Positions 9,040 to 18,034 of a stretch of DNA of 64,000 nucleotides are shown here, piece after piece. The notes below the pieces were generated by a model. It was not told the origin of the DNA and did no database searches. It saw nothing but the letters and a program-made list of their open reading frames with translations. Made by a program: the position numbers and the translations under genes. Source of the stretch: JAOUEA01 sp963810945 (lineage in GTDB: Bacteria > Actinomycetota > UBA4738 > HRBIN12); contig CAWEPI010000013.1 of assembly GCA_963810945.1 (NCBI GenBank), positions 65,416-129,415 on the forward strand, read 5' to 3'. Every line of letters begins with the position of its first letter. Positions within the stretch are counted from its first letter, which is position 1.

Positions 9040-9854
9040 CTAGCCCCTCCACCGTGGATTTGGGCGAGGGTCCCTCCCCCGCCGGCCACCGGAGGAACTC
9101 CGCCGTCCGCGCGGCCTCGCGGAACCCGAGCCGCGCGTACCAGTGCTGCGGCCAGTCGTCGTCGTCGGCCCACAGGAACACCCACGCGGCGCCGGCCGCC
9201 TTCGCCTCGGCGACGGCGCGCAGCACGGCGGCGCTCGCGAGGCCCCGGTTCCGGAACTCCGCGAGCGTGTCCACCGACTCCACCTGCGCCTCGTCGCCGT
9301 CGAGGTAGAGCTCGCAGCAGCCCGCCGGTTCGCCGTGCACCCGCGTCATGAAGAAGCGGGCGCCGATCGTCCGCTCCAGCTTGCCCGCGGTAGTCGACGA
9401 GCGCCTGGACCGACGCCTCGTCCGTCGCCCAGGACTCGCGCCGGTAGCTGGTCACGAGCAGCGGACGCAGCTCGGCGAACGTGACCTCCTCCACCGTGAC
9501 GAGGTCGTGGGGACGCTCGGGCTCCCCGCGCTGCACGAGGAGGACGCCGCCGTCGACGGTGTAGCCGTTCTCGAGGAAGGTCATCGCCATGCGCTGAACG
9601 TCCGCGGGGTCGGCGAACGTGACGGTGCGATGGCGGCACCCGGCGCCGCCGAGGATGCGATCCGCATCATCGATCCAGCGCTCGGCGGGGACGGCGCCCG
9701 GATCGTCGATGAAGAGGAAGTTGGACATGTAGCGCACGAGGTACTCGCGATCCAGGTACGCCGCCCCGCCCGGGAGCGGGATCACGTCGGTCGACGTGCG
9801 GGCGTCGATCCGGTGCGCGAACGCGTGGGCGCGGGCGAGATCCTCGTTGATCAC
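9040..9854 (-). CDS. GNAT family N-acetyltransferase (frameshifted)
   Basis: Starting at GTG 9854 (VINEDLARAHAFAHRI), an N-terminal domain of about 140 residues precedes a C-terminal GNAT core. The core has a substrate-side segment (GEPAGCCELYLDGDEAQVES), the acetyl-CoA loop (FRNRGLASAAVLRAVAEA) and the final strand WYARLGFREAARTAEF. The frame changes near 9390, between DEASVQALVDYRG and FFMTRVHGEPAG. After the core this frame has no stop before eno; a TAG in another frame at 9040-9042 suggests a second indel, and I used it as the likely end. Substrate is unknown. The gene sits between eno and the threonine-dehydratase-like gene. Confidence 0.72.
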
Positions 9855-9877
9855 GGCTCGACGATACGCAGGCAGCT

Positions 9878-10831
9878 TCAGCCCGTCACCGTGGCCGGAT
9901 CGCAGTTGGCGCCGCAGATCAGCACGACGACGCGCTCCCCCGGCGCCGGGCGGTACCCGCCGCTCGTGAGCGCGGCGAGCGCGGCGGCGCCCCCGGGTTC
10001 GGCGATCAGGCGCAGCTCCCGCCAGAGGGCGCGCTGGGCGTCGCGGATCGCCTCGTCCGTGACCAGCACGACGCCGTCCACGTACGCGCGGGCCACCGCG
10101 AACGCGATATCGCCCGCCCGGGCCGTCCCCAGCGAGTCCGCGGCGATGCCGCCCACCTCCACGTCTACCGGCGCGCCGGCCTCCAGGGCCGCGTCCAGGC
10201 ACCTGGAGTCGAACGGTTCGACCCCGACGACCCGCACCTCGCCGCGGAACCACGCCGCGACCCCCGCGAGGAGGCCCCCTCCCCCGGTCGAGACCAGCAC
10301 GGTGTCGGCGTCGGGCACCTGCGCGGCCAGCTCGATGCCGATCGTCCCCTGCCCCGCCACCACCTCGGGCTGGTCGAAGGGGTGCATCCAACACGCCCCG
10401 GTCTCCACCGCCCGGGCGTGCGCGGCGCGCGAGGCATCGTCGTAGTACCCCTCGATCACGTAGACGTCGGCTCCCTGCTCGCGCACCCGGTCGATCTTGG
10501 CCGCGGGCGACGTGGAGGGGACGAAGATCTCAGCGCGATGGCCGAGCTCGCGCGCTGCGTAGGCGACGGCCAGCCCGAAGTTGCCACCGCTCGCCGCGAT
10601 CACGCCCACCGGCGGCACGTCGGACGCGAGCATCTTGCTGAACGCCCCCCTGGGCTTGAACGAGCCCGTGTGCTGCAGGAGCTCGAGCTTGAGCGTGAGG
10701 TCCGCGTCGAGCCCGAACGCTCCCACCCCCGGGCGGATCACGGGCGTCTCCCGCACGTGCGGCGCCACGCGAGCGTGCGCGGCCTCGATGTCGGCGCGCT
10801 GCGGGATGCGGACGTCGGCGGCCGTGTCCAT
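9878..10831 (-). CDS. PLP-dependent threonine/serine dehydratase family enzyme
   Basis: A 317-residue fold-type II PLP enzyme. The PLP lysine motif is GSFKPRGAF, the substrate loop is ASGGNFGLAVAYAA, and the phosphate-binding glycine loop is STGGGGLLAG. The C-terminal PLP-ring contact region GGAAALAALTSG also fits. Members deaminate threonine or serine to 2-oxo acids, or act as racemases. There is no ACT-like regulatory domain, so it is the short catabolic or housekeeping type rather than IlvA proper. The stop lies 24 bases from the acetyltransferase start, and its ATG is 3 bases after the mazG stop, so the genes probably share a transcript. Confidence 0.88.
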   Translation of the reverse strand: MDTAADVRIPQRADIEAAHARVAPHVRETPVIRPGVGAFGLDADLTLKLELLQHTGSFKPRGAFSKMLASDVPPVGVIAASGGNFGLAVAYAARELGHRAEIFVPSTSPAAKIDRVREQGADVYVIEGYYDDASRAAHARAVETGACWMHPFDQPEVVAGQGTIGIELAAQVPDADTVLVSTGGGGLLAGVAAWFRGEVRVVGVEPFDSRCLDAALEAGAPVDVEVGGIAADSLGTARAGDIAFAVARAYVDGVVLVTDEAIRDAQRALWRELRLIAEPGGAAALAALTSGGYRPAPGERVVVLICGANCDPATVTG

Positions 10832-10833
10832 CC

Positions 10834-11658
10834 TCACCGCGCCTCGCGGAAGAGGGCGCGGAGGTCGTCCTCGGGCGCCGTCTCGACGTCGACGCCGCGG
10901 GCCTCGGCCAGCTCCGTGAACCGCTCGTAGCGCCCGGCGAACGTGCGCACCGTCCGCCGCAGGGCGCTCTCGGCGTCCACCCCGAGCTTGCGCGCCACCG
11001 ACACCGTGGCGAACAGGACGTCGCCGAGCTCCTCCTCCGCGTTCTCCGGATCGGTGGCGGCCGCGAGCTCGCCGACCTCCTCGCGGAGCGCGTCTAACGC
11101 GGCATCGACGCTCCGCCACTCGAAGCCCCAGCCGGCGGCGCGGCGCTGGACCTTGGCCGCGCGCGCGAGCGCGGGGAGCGACGCCGGGATGTCCTCGTCC
11201 ACGCCCTTGCGGCCGCCCGTCTCCTCGGCCTTCAGCTTCTCCCAGTTCACGAGGACCTCGTCGGCGCCCGCGACCTCGACCTCGCCGAAGACGTGGGGGT
11301 GGCGATGGATCAGCTTCTCCACGAGACCCTGTGCGACGTCGTCGACGTCCCAGAGGCCCTCGTCGGCGGCCATCTGCGCGTGGAAGACGACCTGGAGCAG
11401 CACGTCGCCCAGCTCGTCACGGATCGCCTCGGAGTCGTCGGCGTCGATCGCCTCGATCAGCTCGTGCGTCTCTTCCAGGAGGTGTCGCGCGAGGGTGCGG
11501 TGCGTCTGCTCGGCGTCCCAGGGACAGCCGCCGGGCCCGCGCAGCCGCGCCATCACCTTCACGAGGTCGAGCAACCGCTGCCCGTGCTGCGACGAGGGCA
11601 CCGGGCCCTCGGGGACGGGGGCCGAACGCACGTCCGGGCGGCCGGACGCGTCGCTCAC
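10834..11658 (-). CDS. mazG: Nucleoside triphosphate pyrophosphohydrolase MazG
   Basis: Hydrolyses non-canonical or excess NTPs to NMP and pyrophosphate. The 274-residue chain has two MazG repeats. The first carries GGCPWDAEQTHRTLARHLLE and EETHELIEAIDADD...ELGDVLLQVV. The second carries EEVGELAAATDPEN...ELGDVLFATV. Both keep the EExxE and ExxD metal ligands. GTG 11658 overlaps the stop of the parvulin lipoprotein gene by four bases (GTGA), which decides the start. This neighbourhood (mfd, SurA-like, mazG, eno) is typical of actinobacteria. Confidence 0.94.
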   Translation of the reverse strand: MSDASGRPDVRSAPVPEGPVPSSQHGQRLLDLVKVMARLRGPGGCPWDAEQTHRTLARHLLEETHELIEAIDADDSEAIRDELGDVLLQVVFHAQMAADEGLWDVDDVAQGLVEKLIHRHPHVFGEVEVAGADEVLVNWEKLKAEETGGRKGVDEDIPASLPALARAAKVQRRAAGWGFEWRSVDAALDALREEVGELAAATDPENAEEELGDVLFATVSVARKLGVDAESALRRTVRTFAGRYERFTELAEARGVDVETAPEDDLRALFREAR

Positions 11659-12719
11659 GGCGTGGGAGTGGCCGCGCCCGAGCCGGCGACCGCCGAGGGC
11701 GAGACGGTCGCGCTCGCATCGGTGCTGGTGATGGCGACCACGCTCAGGGTGGGGGCGTCGTAGCGCCCGTACTTCGGGTTGACCTTGACGCCCTGGTCCT
11801 CGGCCTGCTTGATCAGCCAGTCGTTGAAGACCTGCGAGGCGTTGCCGGAGACCAGCTGCGCCTTCGCCTTCGCGAACGGCAGGACGGTCTTCGTGTTCAG
11901 CTTGATCACGTGCCAGCCGTACTGGGACTGGACGGGCTTCGAGATCTCGCCCGGCGAGAGCGCGGCCGCGGCCTGGCCGAACTCGGGCACGTACTTCGAG
12001 GCGGGCTGCGCGGGCAGCGCCCCCCCGTTCTGCTTCGCGGAGGGGTCGATCGAGACCTTCTTGGCGAGCGCGGCGAAGTCCGCGTCCGTGAACCCGGGCG
12101 CGGTCACCTGCTGGTAGACCTTGTCGGCCTCCGCCTGGGTCTTCACGAGGATGTGGTCGGCCTGGACGGTGGTGAACTCCAGGATGTTGTCCTGGTAGAG
12201 CTTCTGCAGCTGCGCATCGCTCGTGCCCGCCTCCCCCAGCTTCTTCTGCACGCCCTGGAAGAGGAGCACGTCGGCGCCGAGGGCGTTCAGGTCGTCCCTT
12301 GTGAGCCCGTTGTCCGAGAGCGCCTGATCGACCTTGTCCTTGCCCAGCTGCGTGTCGAGGTTCCCGACGATCCCCGCCACCTCCTGGTCGGTGACCGTGA
12401 TCTGGTTGGCCTCCGCGTACTGGCGGATGAAGACGCTCTGGATCAGGTTCGAGAGGGCGAACCGGTTGCAGGTCGCCTTCTTGACCTCCTCGGTGTCGGT
12501 GGGTTGCGCCCCGCCGCACGTCTGCTGGTTGATCCCGGCGATGAAGGTGAAGAGGCTGGCCTCCTTGGCGACCTGGGCGTCGGTGATGTCGGTGCCGGCC
12601 ACGGTGGCCGCGGGCGTCTGGCCCGCCACGGAGCCTCCGCCGTTGGAGCACGCGGCGAGCGCTGCGCCGAGCGCGACGACGACGGACATGGCGATGAGGA
12701 GGTGCGAGCGGGGTTTCAC
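11655..12719 (-). CDS. Parvulin-type peptidyl-prolyl isomerase lipoprotein (SurA/PrsA-like)
   Basis: An extracytoplasmic folding factor. ATG 12719 opens a lipoprotein signal ending in LAAC (Cys24 is the anchor). A SurA-like helical N-terminal region follows with CNRFALSNLIQSVFIRQYAE and LTRDDLNALGADVLLFQGVQ. The rotamase domain at about residues 180-280 carries VQADHILVKTQAEAD, FAALAKKVSIDPSAKQNGG and SPGEISKPVQSQYGWHVIKL. The last 40 residues are low-complexity Ala/Ser/Thr/Pro. At 354 residues it matches actinobacterial homologues encoded between mfd and mazG. Confidence 0.92.
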   Translation of the reverse strand: MKPRSHLLIAMSVVVALGAALAACSNGGGSVAGQTPAATVAGTDITDAQVAKEASLFTFIAGINQQTCGGAQPTDTEEVKKATCNRFALSNLIQSVFIRQYAEANQITVTDQEVAGIVGNLDTQLGKDKVDQALSDNGLTRDDLNALGADVLLFQGVQKKLGEAGTSDAQLQKLYQDNILEFTTVQADHILVKTQAEADKVYQQVTAPGFTDADFAALAKKVSIDPSAKQNGGALPAQPASKYVPEFGQAAAALSPGEISKPVQSQYGWHVIKLNTKTVLPFAKAKAQLVSGNASQVFNDWLIKQAEDQGVKVNPKYGRYDAPTLSVVAITSTDASATVSPSAVAGSGAATPTP

Positions 12720-12771
12720 GCGGTCCAGTCTACGCGACGGTCGCGGACTCCCCGGGGCCGCAACAGAACCG

Positions 12772-15700
12772 TCACGCGACGGGCGCGTCGTCTCCCGTGG
12801 CCGCCTCGATCAGCCAGCGCTCCACGAACCGCACCAGATCGGTGCCGAACACGCGCTCCGGCACGAGGTTGAGCGTTCGCTTCGCCTCGTGGTACGTGGC
12901 CCCGTAAACGCGCTCCTCGAGGTCGAGCAGGAGCGCGTCGGGGATCGCCACGGGCGTGAGGCGCACCTGGTCCCGGAAGGTGGTGACCTCCTCGACGCCG
13001 AGCGCCTTGCACGTCACGCGCAGCGACGCGATCGCGAACAGCGTCTCCACCTGCTCGGGCAGCGCCCCGTAGCGGTCCAGCGTCTCGGTGCGGATCTGCT
13101 CGAGCGTCGCGTGGTCGGCCGCGAGCGAGATCCGCCGGTACAGCTCGAGCCGCAGGGCCTCCTGCGCTACCCAGCCGGGCGGCACGAACGCCTTGACGGG
13201 GAGGTCGATGCGCAGCTCCGTCTCCTGCGGGAGCGCCTCGCCCTTCATCTCGGCCATCGACTCCTGCAGGATCCGCGCGTACGCGTCGAAGCCCACCGCC
13301 GCGATGTGCCCGTGCTGCTCGGCGCCGAGCACGTTGCCCGCCCCGCGGATCTCGAGGTCGCGCAGCGCGATCTGGAAGCCGCTGCCGAGCGCCTGGTGCG
13401 TGCTGATCGTGGCGAGCCGCTCCCGGGCCTCGTCGGTCATCTCGCGCTGGGGCGGGAAGAACATGTAGGCGAACGCGCGCTCGGTGCTGCGGCCCACACG
13501 TCCCCGCAGCTGGTACATCTGCGCCAGGCCCAGCAGGTGGGCCGCGTCCACCACGAGCGTGTTCGCGTTGGGGACGTCGAGCCCCGACTCGATGATGGTG
13601 GAGCAGACGAGGACGTCCGCCTCGCGGTTCCAGAACCGCATCATCTGCTGCTCGAGGAGGTCCTCGTCCATCTGGCCGTGGGCCACGACGACCCGGACCC
13701 CGGGCAGCTGCTCCTGGAGCCACGCCGCTTGGCGGTCGATCGTGGCCACGCGGTTGTGGACCCAGAAGATCTGCCCCTCCCGCAGGAGCTCGCGACGCAC
13801 GGCGCCGAGGGCGAGCCCCTCGTCGTAGGAACCGACGTAGGTGAGCACGGGCTGCCGGTCCTCGGGAGGCGTGTCGATCGTGGACATCTCCCGGATGCCG
13901 GTGAGCGCCATCTCGAGCGTGCGCGGGATCGGGGTCGCCGTCATCGTGAGGACGTCGACGCTCGCGCGGAACTGCTTCAACCGCTCCTTGTGTGCCACGC
14001 CGAACCGCTGCTCCTCGTCCACCACGAGGAGTCCCAGGTCCTTGAACGCCACGTCGCGGCCGAGGAGCCGATGCGTGCCGATCACGACGTCCACCTTGCC
14101 CGCCACGACGTCGGCCACGGTCCGCTTCTGCTCGGCCGGGCTGACGAAGCGGCTCAGCATCCGCACGGTCACCGGGAACGGCGCGTACCGCTCCGAGAAC
14201 GTGATGAAGTGCTGCTCCGCGAGGAGGGTGGTGGGGACGAGCACCGCCACCTGCTTGCCGTCCATCACGGACTTGAACGCGGCGCGCAGGGCGATCTCCG
14301 TCTTGCCGAAGCCGACGTCGCCGCAGATCAGGCGGTCCATCGGCTTCGAGCTCTCCATGTCGCGCTTGACCTCGTCGATCGCGGTGAGCTGGTCGCCGGT
14401 CTCCTCGTGCGGGAAGGCGTCTTCCAGCTCGGCCTGCCACGGGGTGTCGGGGCCGAACGCATGCCCCGGGACGGCCATCCGCACCGTGTAGAGGCGGACC
14501 AGCTCCCCGGCCATGTCCTTGACGGCCTTCTTCACCTTCGCGGTGGCCCGCGCCCAATCGGAGCCCCCCATCCGATGCAGCCGCGGGTGGTCCCCGCCCA
14601 CGTAGCGCGCCACCATCCCCACCTGGTCGGAGGGGACGAACAGCCGGTCGCCCTCGGCGTACTCCAGGATCAGGTAGTCGCGCTCGGCGCCGGCGAGCTC
14701 GCGGTGCGTGATGCCGACGTAGCGGCCCACGCCGTGGATCCGGTGGACCGCGTAGTCCCCGGGCTCGAGCTCGTCGGCGATCGACTCCGTGCGTCGGGAC
14801 GTGAACCGCGGCGCCGTGCGGGTGTGGCGCCGCGAGCCGAAGAGGTCCTCCTCGGTGACGAGCGCCAGCTTGCCGGCGCCGAACACGAACCCGTTGGCGA
14901 GCGGGGCCTCGACCGCCTCGACGGTGAGATCGCCCACGACCTCGCGCGCCCGCGCGAGCGAGCCGTGCCCGCGCGCGGAGACGACGAGCCGATATCCGAG
15001 CGCATCGAGCTCGTGCAGGCGCTGCGCGAGCTCGGCCGGGTTGCCCTGCGCCGTCCCCCAATGCTCGAGCCCGAGCGCGACGCCCTCGGCGAACTCCGTG
15101 AGGCGCACCTGGACGCGACCGCGCAGCGCATCCTCGAGCGGGTGCAACGCCCGGTCGGCCGGCCAGGCCAGGGCCTGTGCGAGCGCCTCGGCCTCGGCGA
15201 AGGCCGCCCCCGCCCTGTCGAGGGTGCGATGGGATTCCGTGAGCACCACCCAGGCGCCGTCGGGGAGCAGCTCGGCCGGTGTCGGCAGGTGCTCGAACAG
15301 GAACGGCGCGAGCGTCTCGGCGCCCTCGACGAAGAGCCCGTCAGCCAGGCGCTGCAGCTGATCCGCGAACCGGTCCGCGTGCTCGTGCGCCACCTCGGCG
15401 GCGCGCGCGCGCAGGGCGTCGTCGGGGATCAGCTCCCGGACGGGCGGCACGTCGACGAGCGCCACCTTCTCGGTGGAGAGCTGGCTGGACGGGGTGAACT
15501 CGCGCAGCGACTCGATCTCGTCGCCCCAGTACTCCAGGCGGACCGGCCTGCGCGCCGTGCCCGGGAAGACGTCGACCACGCCGCCCCGCACGGCGAACTC
15601 CCCGCGATGTTCCACGACGTCGGCGCGCGCGTACCCGAGGTCCACCAACCGGTCGGCGAGCGCGTCGGGCGCGAGCTCCACGCCGGCCACCAGTTGGAGC

Positions 15701-16107
15701 GAGGGCGTGGCGCCCAGGGTGGGGATCACCCCCTGCATCGCCGCGAGGGCGGGGGCGACCAGCACGAACGGGCCATCCGCATCCCGGAGCCGGTGCAGGG
15801 CCGAGGCCCGGCGCGCGGCGACCTCCGGCGCCGGCGAGATGCCCTCGTACGGCAGGGCCTCCCACTGCGGCAGGAGCGCGACCCGCTCCGCGCCGAGGTA
15901 GGCGGCGGCATCGGCGGCCAGAGCGTCGGCCTCGCGCGGGCCCGGCGTGACCGCCATGACGGGGACGTCGAGCGCCACGGCCAGGCCCGCCGCCACCAGC
16001 TCGGGCGCCGCCCCCGCACGCGCGACGATGGGCCGCGCGCGCTCGAGCAGGAGTCGCTCGAACGGCTCCGACGCGACGAGCGCGTCCACGATCTCCCGCA
16101 AGCTCAC
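12772..16107 (-). CDS. mfd: Transcription-repair coupling factor Mfd
   Basis: Removes RNA polymerase stalled at lesions and recruits UvrA. The order is a UvrB-like N-terminal module (LLPQWEALPYEGISP), the RNA-polymerase-interaction domain (GDYAVHRIHGVGRYVGI) and the two-lobe translocase. The translocase has Walker A GDVGFGKTEIALRAAF, Walker B region LLVVDEEQRFGV, motif III TMTATPIPRTLEMALTG, the TRG-like STIIESGLDVPNANT and motif VI QLRGRVGRS. The C-terminal domain follows. GTG 16107 has GGGGAGG four bases upstream, giving 1,111 residues; ATG 16158 is in frame but lacks a ribosome site. The longest intact gene of the window. Divergent from the serine hydrolase gene. Confidence 0.97.
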   Translation of the reverse strand: MSLREIVDALVASEPFERLLLERARPIVARAGAAPELVAAGLAVALDVPVMAVTPGPREADALAADAAAYLGAERVALLPQWEALPYEGISPAPEVAARRASALHRLRDADGPFVLVAPALAAMQGVIPTLGATPSLQLVAGVELAPDALADRLVDLGYARADVVEHRGEFAVRGGVVDVFPGTARRPVRLEYWGDEIESLREFTPSSQLSTEKVALVDVPPVRELIPDDALRARAAEVAHEHADRFADQLQRLADGLFVEGAETLAPFLFEHLPTPAELLPDGAWVVLTESHRTLDRAGAAFAEAEALAQALAWPADRALHPLEDALRGRVQVRLTEFAEGVALGLEHWGTAQGNPAELAQRLHELDALGYRLVVSARGHGSLARAREVVGDLTVEAVEAPLANGFVFGAGKLALVTEEDLFGSRRHTRTAPRFTSRRTESIADELEPGDYAVHRIHGVGRYVGITHRELAGAERDYLILEYAEGDRLFVPSDQVGMVARYVGGDHPRLHRMGGSDWARATAKVKKAVKDMAGELVRLYTVRMAVPGHAFGPDTPWQAELEDAFPHEETGDQLTAIDEVKRDMESSKPMDRLICGDVGFGKTEIALRAAFKSVMDGKQVAVLVPTTLLAEQHFITFSERYAPFPVTVRMLSRFVSPAEQKRTVADVVAGKVDVVIGTHRLLGRDVAFKDLGLLVVDEEQRFGVAHKERLKQFRASVDVLTMTATPIPRTLEMALTGIREMSTIDTPPEDRQPVLTYVGSYDEGLALGAVRRELLREGQIFWVHNRVATIDRQAAWLQEQLPGVRVVVAHGQMDEDLLEQQMMRFWNREADVLVCSTIIESGLDVPNANTLVVDAAHLLGLAQMYQLRGRVGRSTERAFAYMFFPPQREMTDEARERLATISTHQALGSGFQIALRDLEIRGAGNVLGAEQHGHIAAVGFDAYARILQESMAEMKGEALPQETELRIDLPVKAFVPPGWVAQEALRLELYRRISLAADHATLEQIRTETLDRYGALPEQVETLFAIASLRVTCKALGVEEVTTFRDQVRLTPVAIPDALLLDLEERVYGATYHEAKRTLNLVPERVFGTDLVRFVERWLIEAATGDDAPVA

Positions 16108-16192
16108 ACGGCCTCCCCGGACAACACGAACAAGCCCCCTCGCCGCGCGACGGGGCATGCGGAGGCCAGTCTACGCCGGGTATCGTGCCTCG

Positions 16193-17428
16193 ATGTGCGA
16201 GGAGGCGGCACCACCGATCGGCCCGGCGAGCGTACGACCCTCCGGGATCGTGGAACGGCGCGAGTTCCTCGGGTTGGCCGCCGCCGGGGCCGCGCTCCCG
16301 CTGCTGCGTCCGCGCGTGCGCCCCGGTTCCGTGGGCGCGCCGTCGTCGTCACGGCTCAGCCTCGATGACTACGTCGCGCGACAGATGACGTCCGGACGCA
16401 TGCCCGGGCTCGCAGCCTGCGTCGTCGCCGACGGGCGCATCGCGTGGGCACGCGGGTACGGCTGGGCGCACATCGGCGAGCGCCGCCGCGTCACGCCCGA
16501 TACCGACTTCATGCTCGCGTCGATCTCCAAGACGGTGATGGCGACCGCCGCGATGCAGGCCGTGGAGGACGGGATCCTGGCGCTCGACGCCGACGTGAAC
16601 GACGTCCTGCCGTTCGACGTGCGCAACCCCCATCACCCCGGGACGGTGGTCACGCTCCGGCAGCTCCTGACGCACACGTCGAGCCTGCGGGACAACTGGA
16701 AGGTCTTCAACCGCTTCTACACGCCGGGCGACTCGCAGGTCCCGCTGGGCGGGTTCCTTCGCCGGTACCTCACGCTCGCCGGTGACCTCTACGACCCGCA
16801 CCGCACCTACGACCGGTGGCGGCCCGGCGCGCGGTATCAGTACAGCAACATCGGCGCGGCGCTCGCCGGGTACCTCGTGGAGGCGGCCTCTGGCATCGCC
16901 TTCGACGCGTGGTGCGATGCGCGGATCTTCGGGCCGCTCGAGATGGCCGCGACCTCGTGGCACCTCCGGGGACTCGATCGCACGAACGTCGCCATGCCCT
17001 ACCGGGCGACGGCCTCGGGGTTCGAGCCTTACGGCCAATACGGGTATCCCGACTACCCCGACGGCGAGCTGCGCACCACCGCGCGCGAGCTCGCGCACCA
17101 TCTCCTGTCGTTCATGGGCGACGGCGCGTTCCGGGGCGCCCGGGTGCTGCAGGAGGACACCGTGCGCGCGATGCGGCGCTCGCAGGTCCCGGACCAGGTC
17201 AGAGGGCAGGGCCTGATCTGGTATTCGATCTACCGCGGCGGCCGCCGCCTGATCGGGCACACGGGCGGCGACTCGGGCGTGGCCACGCAGATGTTCTTCC
17301 GCCCCGACGACGGCGTGGGCGTGATCACCCTCACGAACGGCGACTGGCATGCGCACGGGGGCTGGCCCCTCGTGCGGGTGATGGATCGCCTGTTCGAGGA
17401 GGCGCCGGCGCTCGCCGCGGTCGCCTGA
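16193..17428 (+). CDS. Serine hydrolase, beta-lactamase/penicillin-binding-protein family
   Basis: A 411-residue class C beta-lactamase-fold enzyme, probably a secreted esterase, D-aminopeptidase or carboxypeptidase-like hydrolase. A twin-arginine-like signal is present (ERREFLGLAAAGAALPLL). Catalytic motifs are SISK (Ser110, Lys113), YSN (217-219) and HTGGDSG near residue 355, standing for SxxK, YxN and HxG. Conserved surroundings such as LRQLLTHTSSL also fit. Start ATG 16193 keeps the signal peptide intact. Mfd is divergent and pth converges 21 bases downstream. Physiological substrate is unknown. Confidence 0.87.
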   Translation: MCEEAAPPIGPASVRPSGIVERREFLGLAAAGAALPLLRPRVRPGSVGAPSSSRLSLDDYVARQMTSGRMPGLAACVVADGRIAWARGYGWAHIGERRRVTPDTDFMLASISKTVMATAAMQAVEDGILALDADVNDVLPFDVRNPHHPGTVVTLRQLLTHTSSLRDNWKVFNRFYTPGDSQVPLGGFLRRYLTLAGDLYDPHRTYDRWRPGARYQYSNIGAALAGYLVEAASGIAFDAWCDARIFGPLEMAATSWHLRGLDRTNVAMPYRATASGFEPYGQYGYPDYPDGELRTTARELAHHLLSFMGDGAFRGARVLQEDTVRAMRRSQVPDQVRGQGLIWYSIYRGGRRLIGHTGGDSGVATQMFFRPDDGVGVITLTNGDWHAHGGWPLVRVMDRLFEEAPALAAVA

Positions 17429-17449
17429 CGACGATCGGGGCAGGGGCGC

Positions 17450-18031
17450 CTACGCGCCGGGGCCCGACCGGTTGAACCGGTCCTGGGTGCCCTCGAGCCC
17501 GTCGGCGATCAGCGACCGCACGGCGTCCGCAGCATGGTCGACGAGGAGCGCGACGTCCGCCGCGAGCCGCTTGGGGATAGGGTCCAACACGAAGTCGGCG
17601 GGATCCTGGCGACCGGGCGGGCGCCCGACCCCGACACGTACCCGCAGGAAGTCGGGGGTCCCCATCGCCTGCTGGAGGGCCCGCAGCCCGTTGTGCCCGG
17701 CGGTGCCGCCGCCCGCCTTCACGCGGAGCGTGTCGGCCGGGATGTCGAGCTCGTCGTGCACGGCGATCACGTGTTCGGGGTCGACGTGGAGCTTCTTCGC
17801 CAGGCCCGCGTACGACGTGCCCGACTCGTTCATGAAGCGGGTGGAGCGCACGAGGAGCACGCGGTCGTCCCCTTCGTGGGTCTCGGCGACCTCGGCCGGG
17901 ATGAACCGCGACTTGCGGAACCGCGCGCCGGCGGCGCGCGCCATCTCGTCGACGACCATGCGGCCCAGGTTGTGCCTGGTGTTGGCGTAGCGGTCGCCGG
18001 GGTTGCCGAGTCCGGCGACGAGCCAGGGCAT
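17450..18031 (-). CDS. pth: Peptidyl-tRNA hydrolase
   Basis: Recycles peptidyl-tRNA released from ribosomes. The 193-residue protein starts MPWLVAGLGNPGDRY and contains the catalytic-His segment NTRHNLGRMVVDEMA (His20), RSTRFMNESG, HDELDIPADTLRVKAGGGTA, GHNGL and the tRNA-contact region LRVRVGVGRPPG. All active-site residues are present. Its start lies 3 bases after the rplY stop, in the widespread prs-rplY-pth order. Confidence 0.96.
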   Translation of the reverse strand: MPWLVAGLGNPGDRYANTRHNLGRMVVDEMARAAGARFRKSRFIPAEVAETHEGDDRVLLVRSTRFMNESGTSYAGLAKKLHVDPEHVIAVHDELDIPADTLRVKAGGGTAGHNGLRALQQAMGTPDFLRVRVGVGRPPGRQDPADFVLDPIPKRLAADVALLVDHAADAVRSLIADGLEGTQDRFNRSGPGA

Positions 18032-18034
18032 GGG

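Noticed and set aside
7347..10394. A single 1,015-codon minus-strand frame covering four genes
   Set aside because: Only its acetyltransferase and FtsB portions resemble proteins; the rest is an out-of-frame reading of enolase and the dehydratase-like gene.
12334..16368. A 1,344-codon open frame on the plus strand opposite mfd
   Set aside because: It is antisense to an intact Mfd with all helicase motifs, consists of Arg/His/Leu/Gly-rich sequence without domains, and is expected by chance in very GC-rich DNA.
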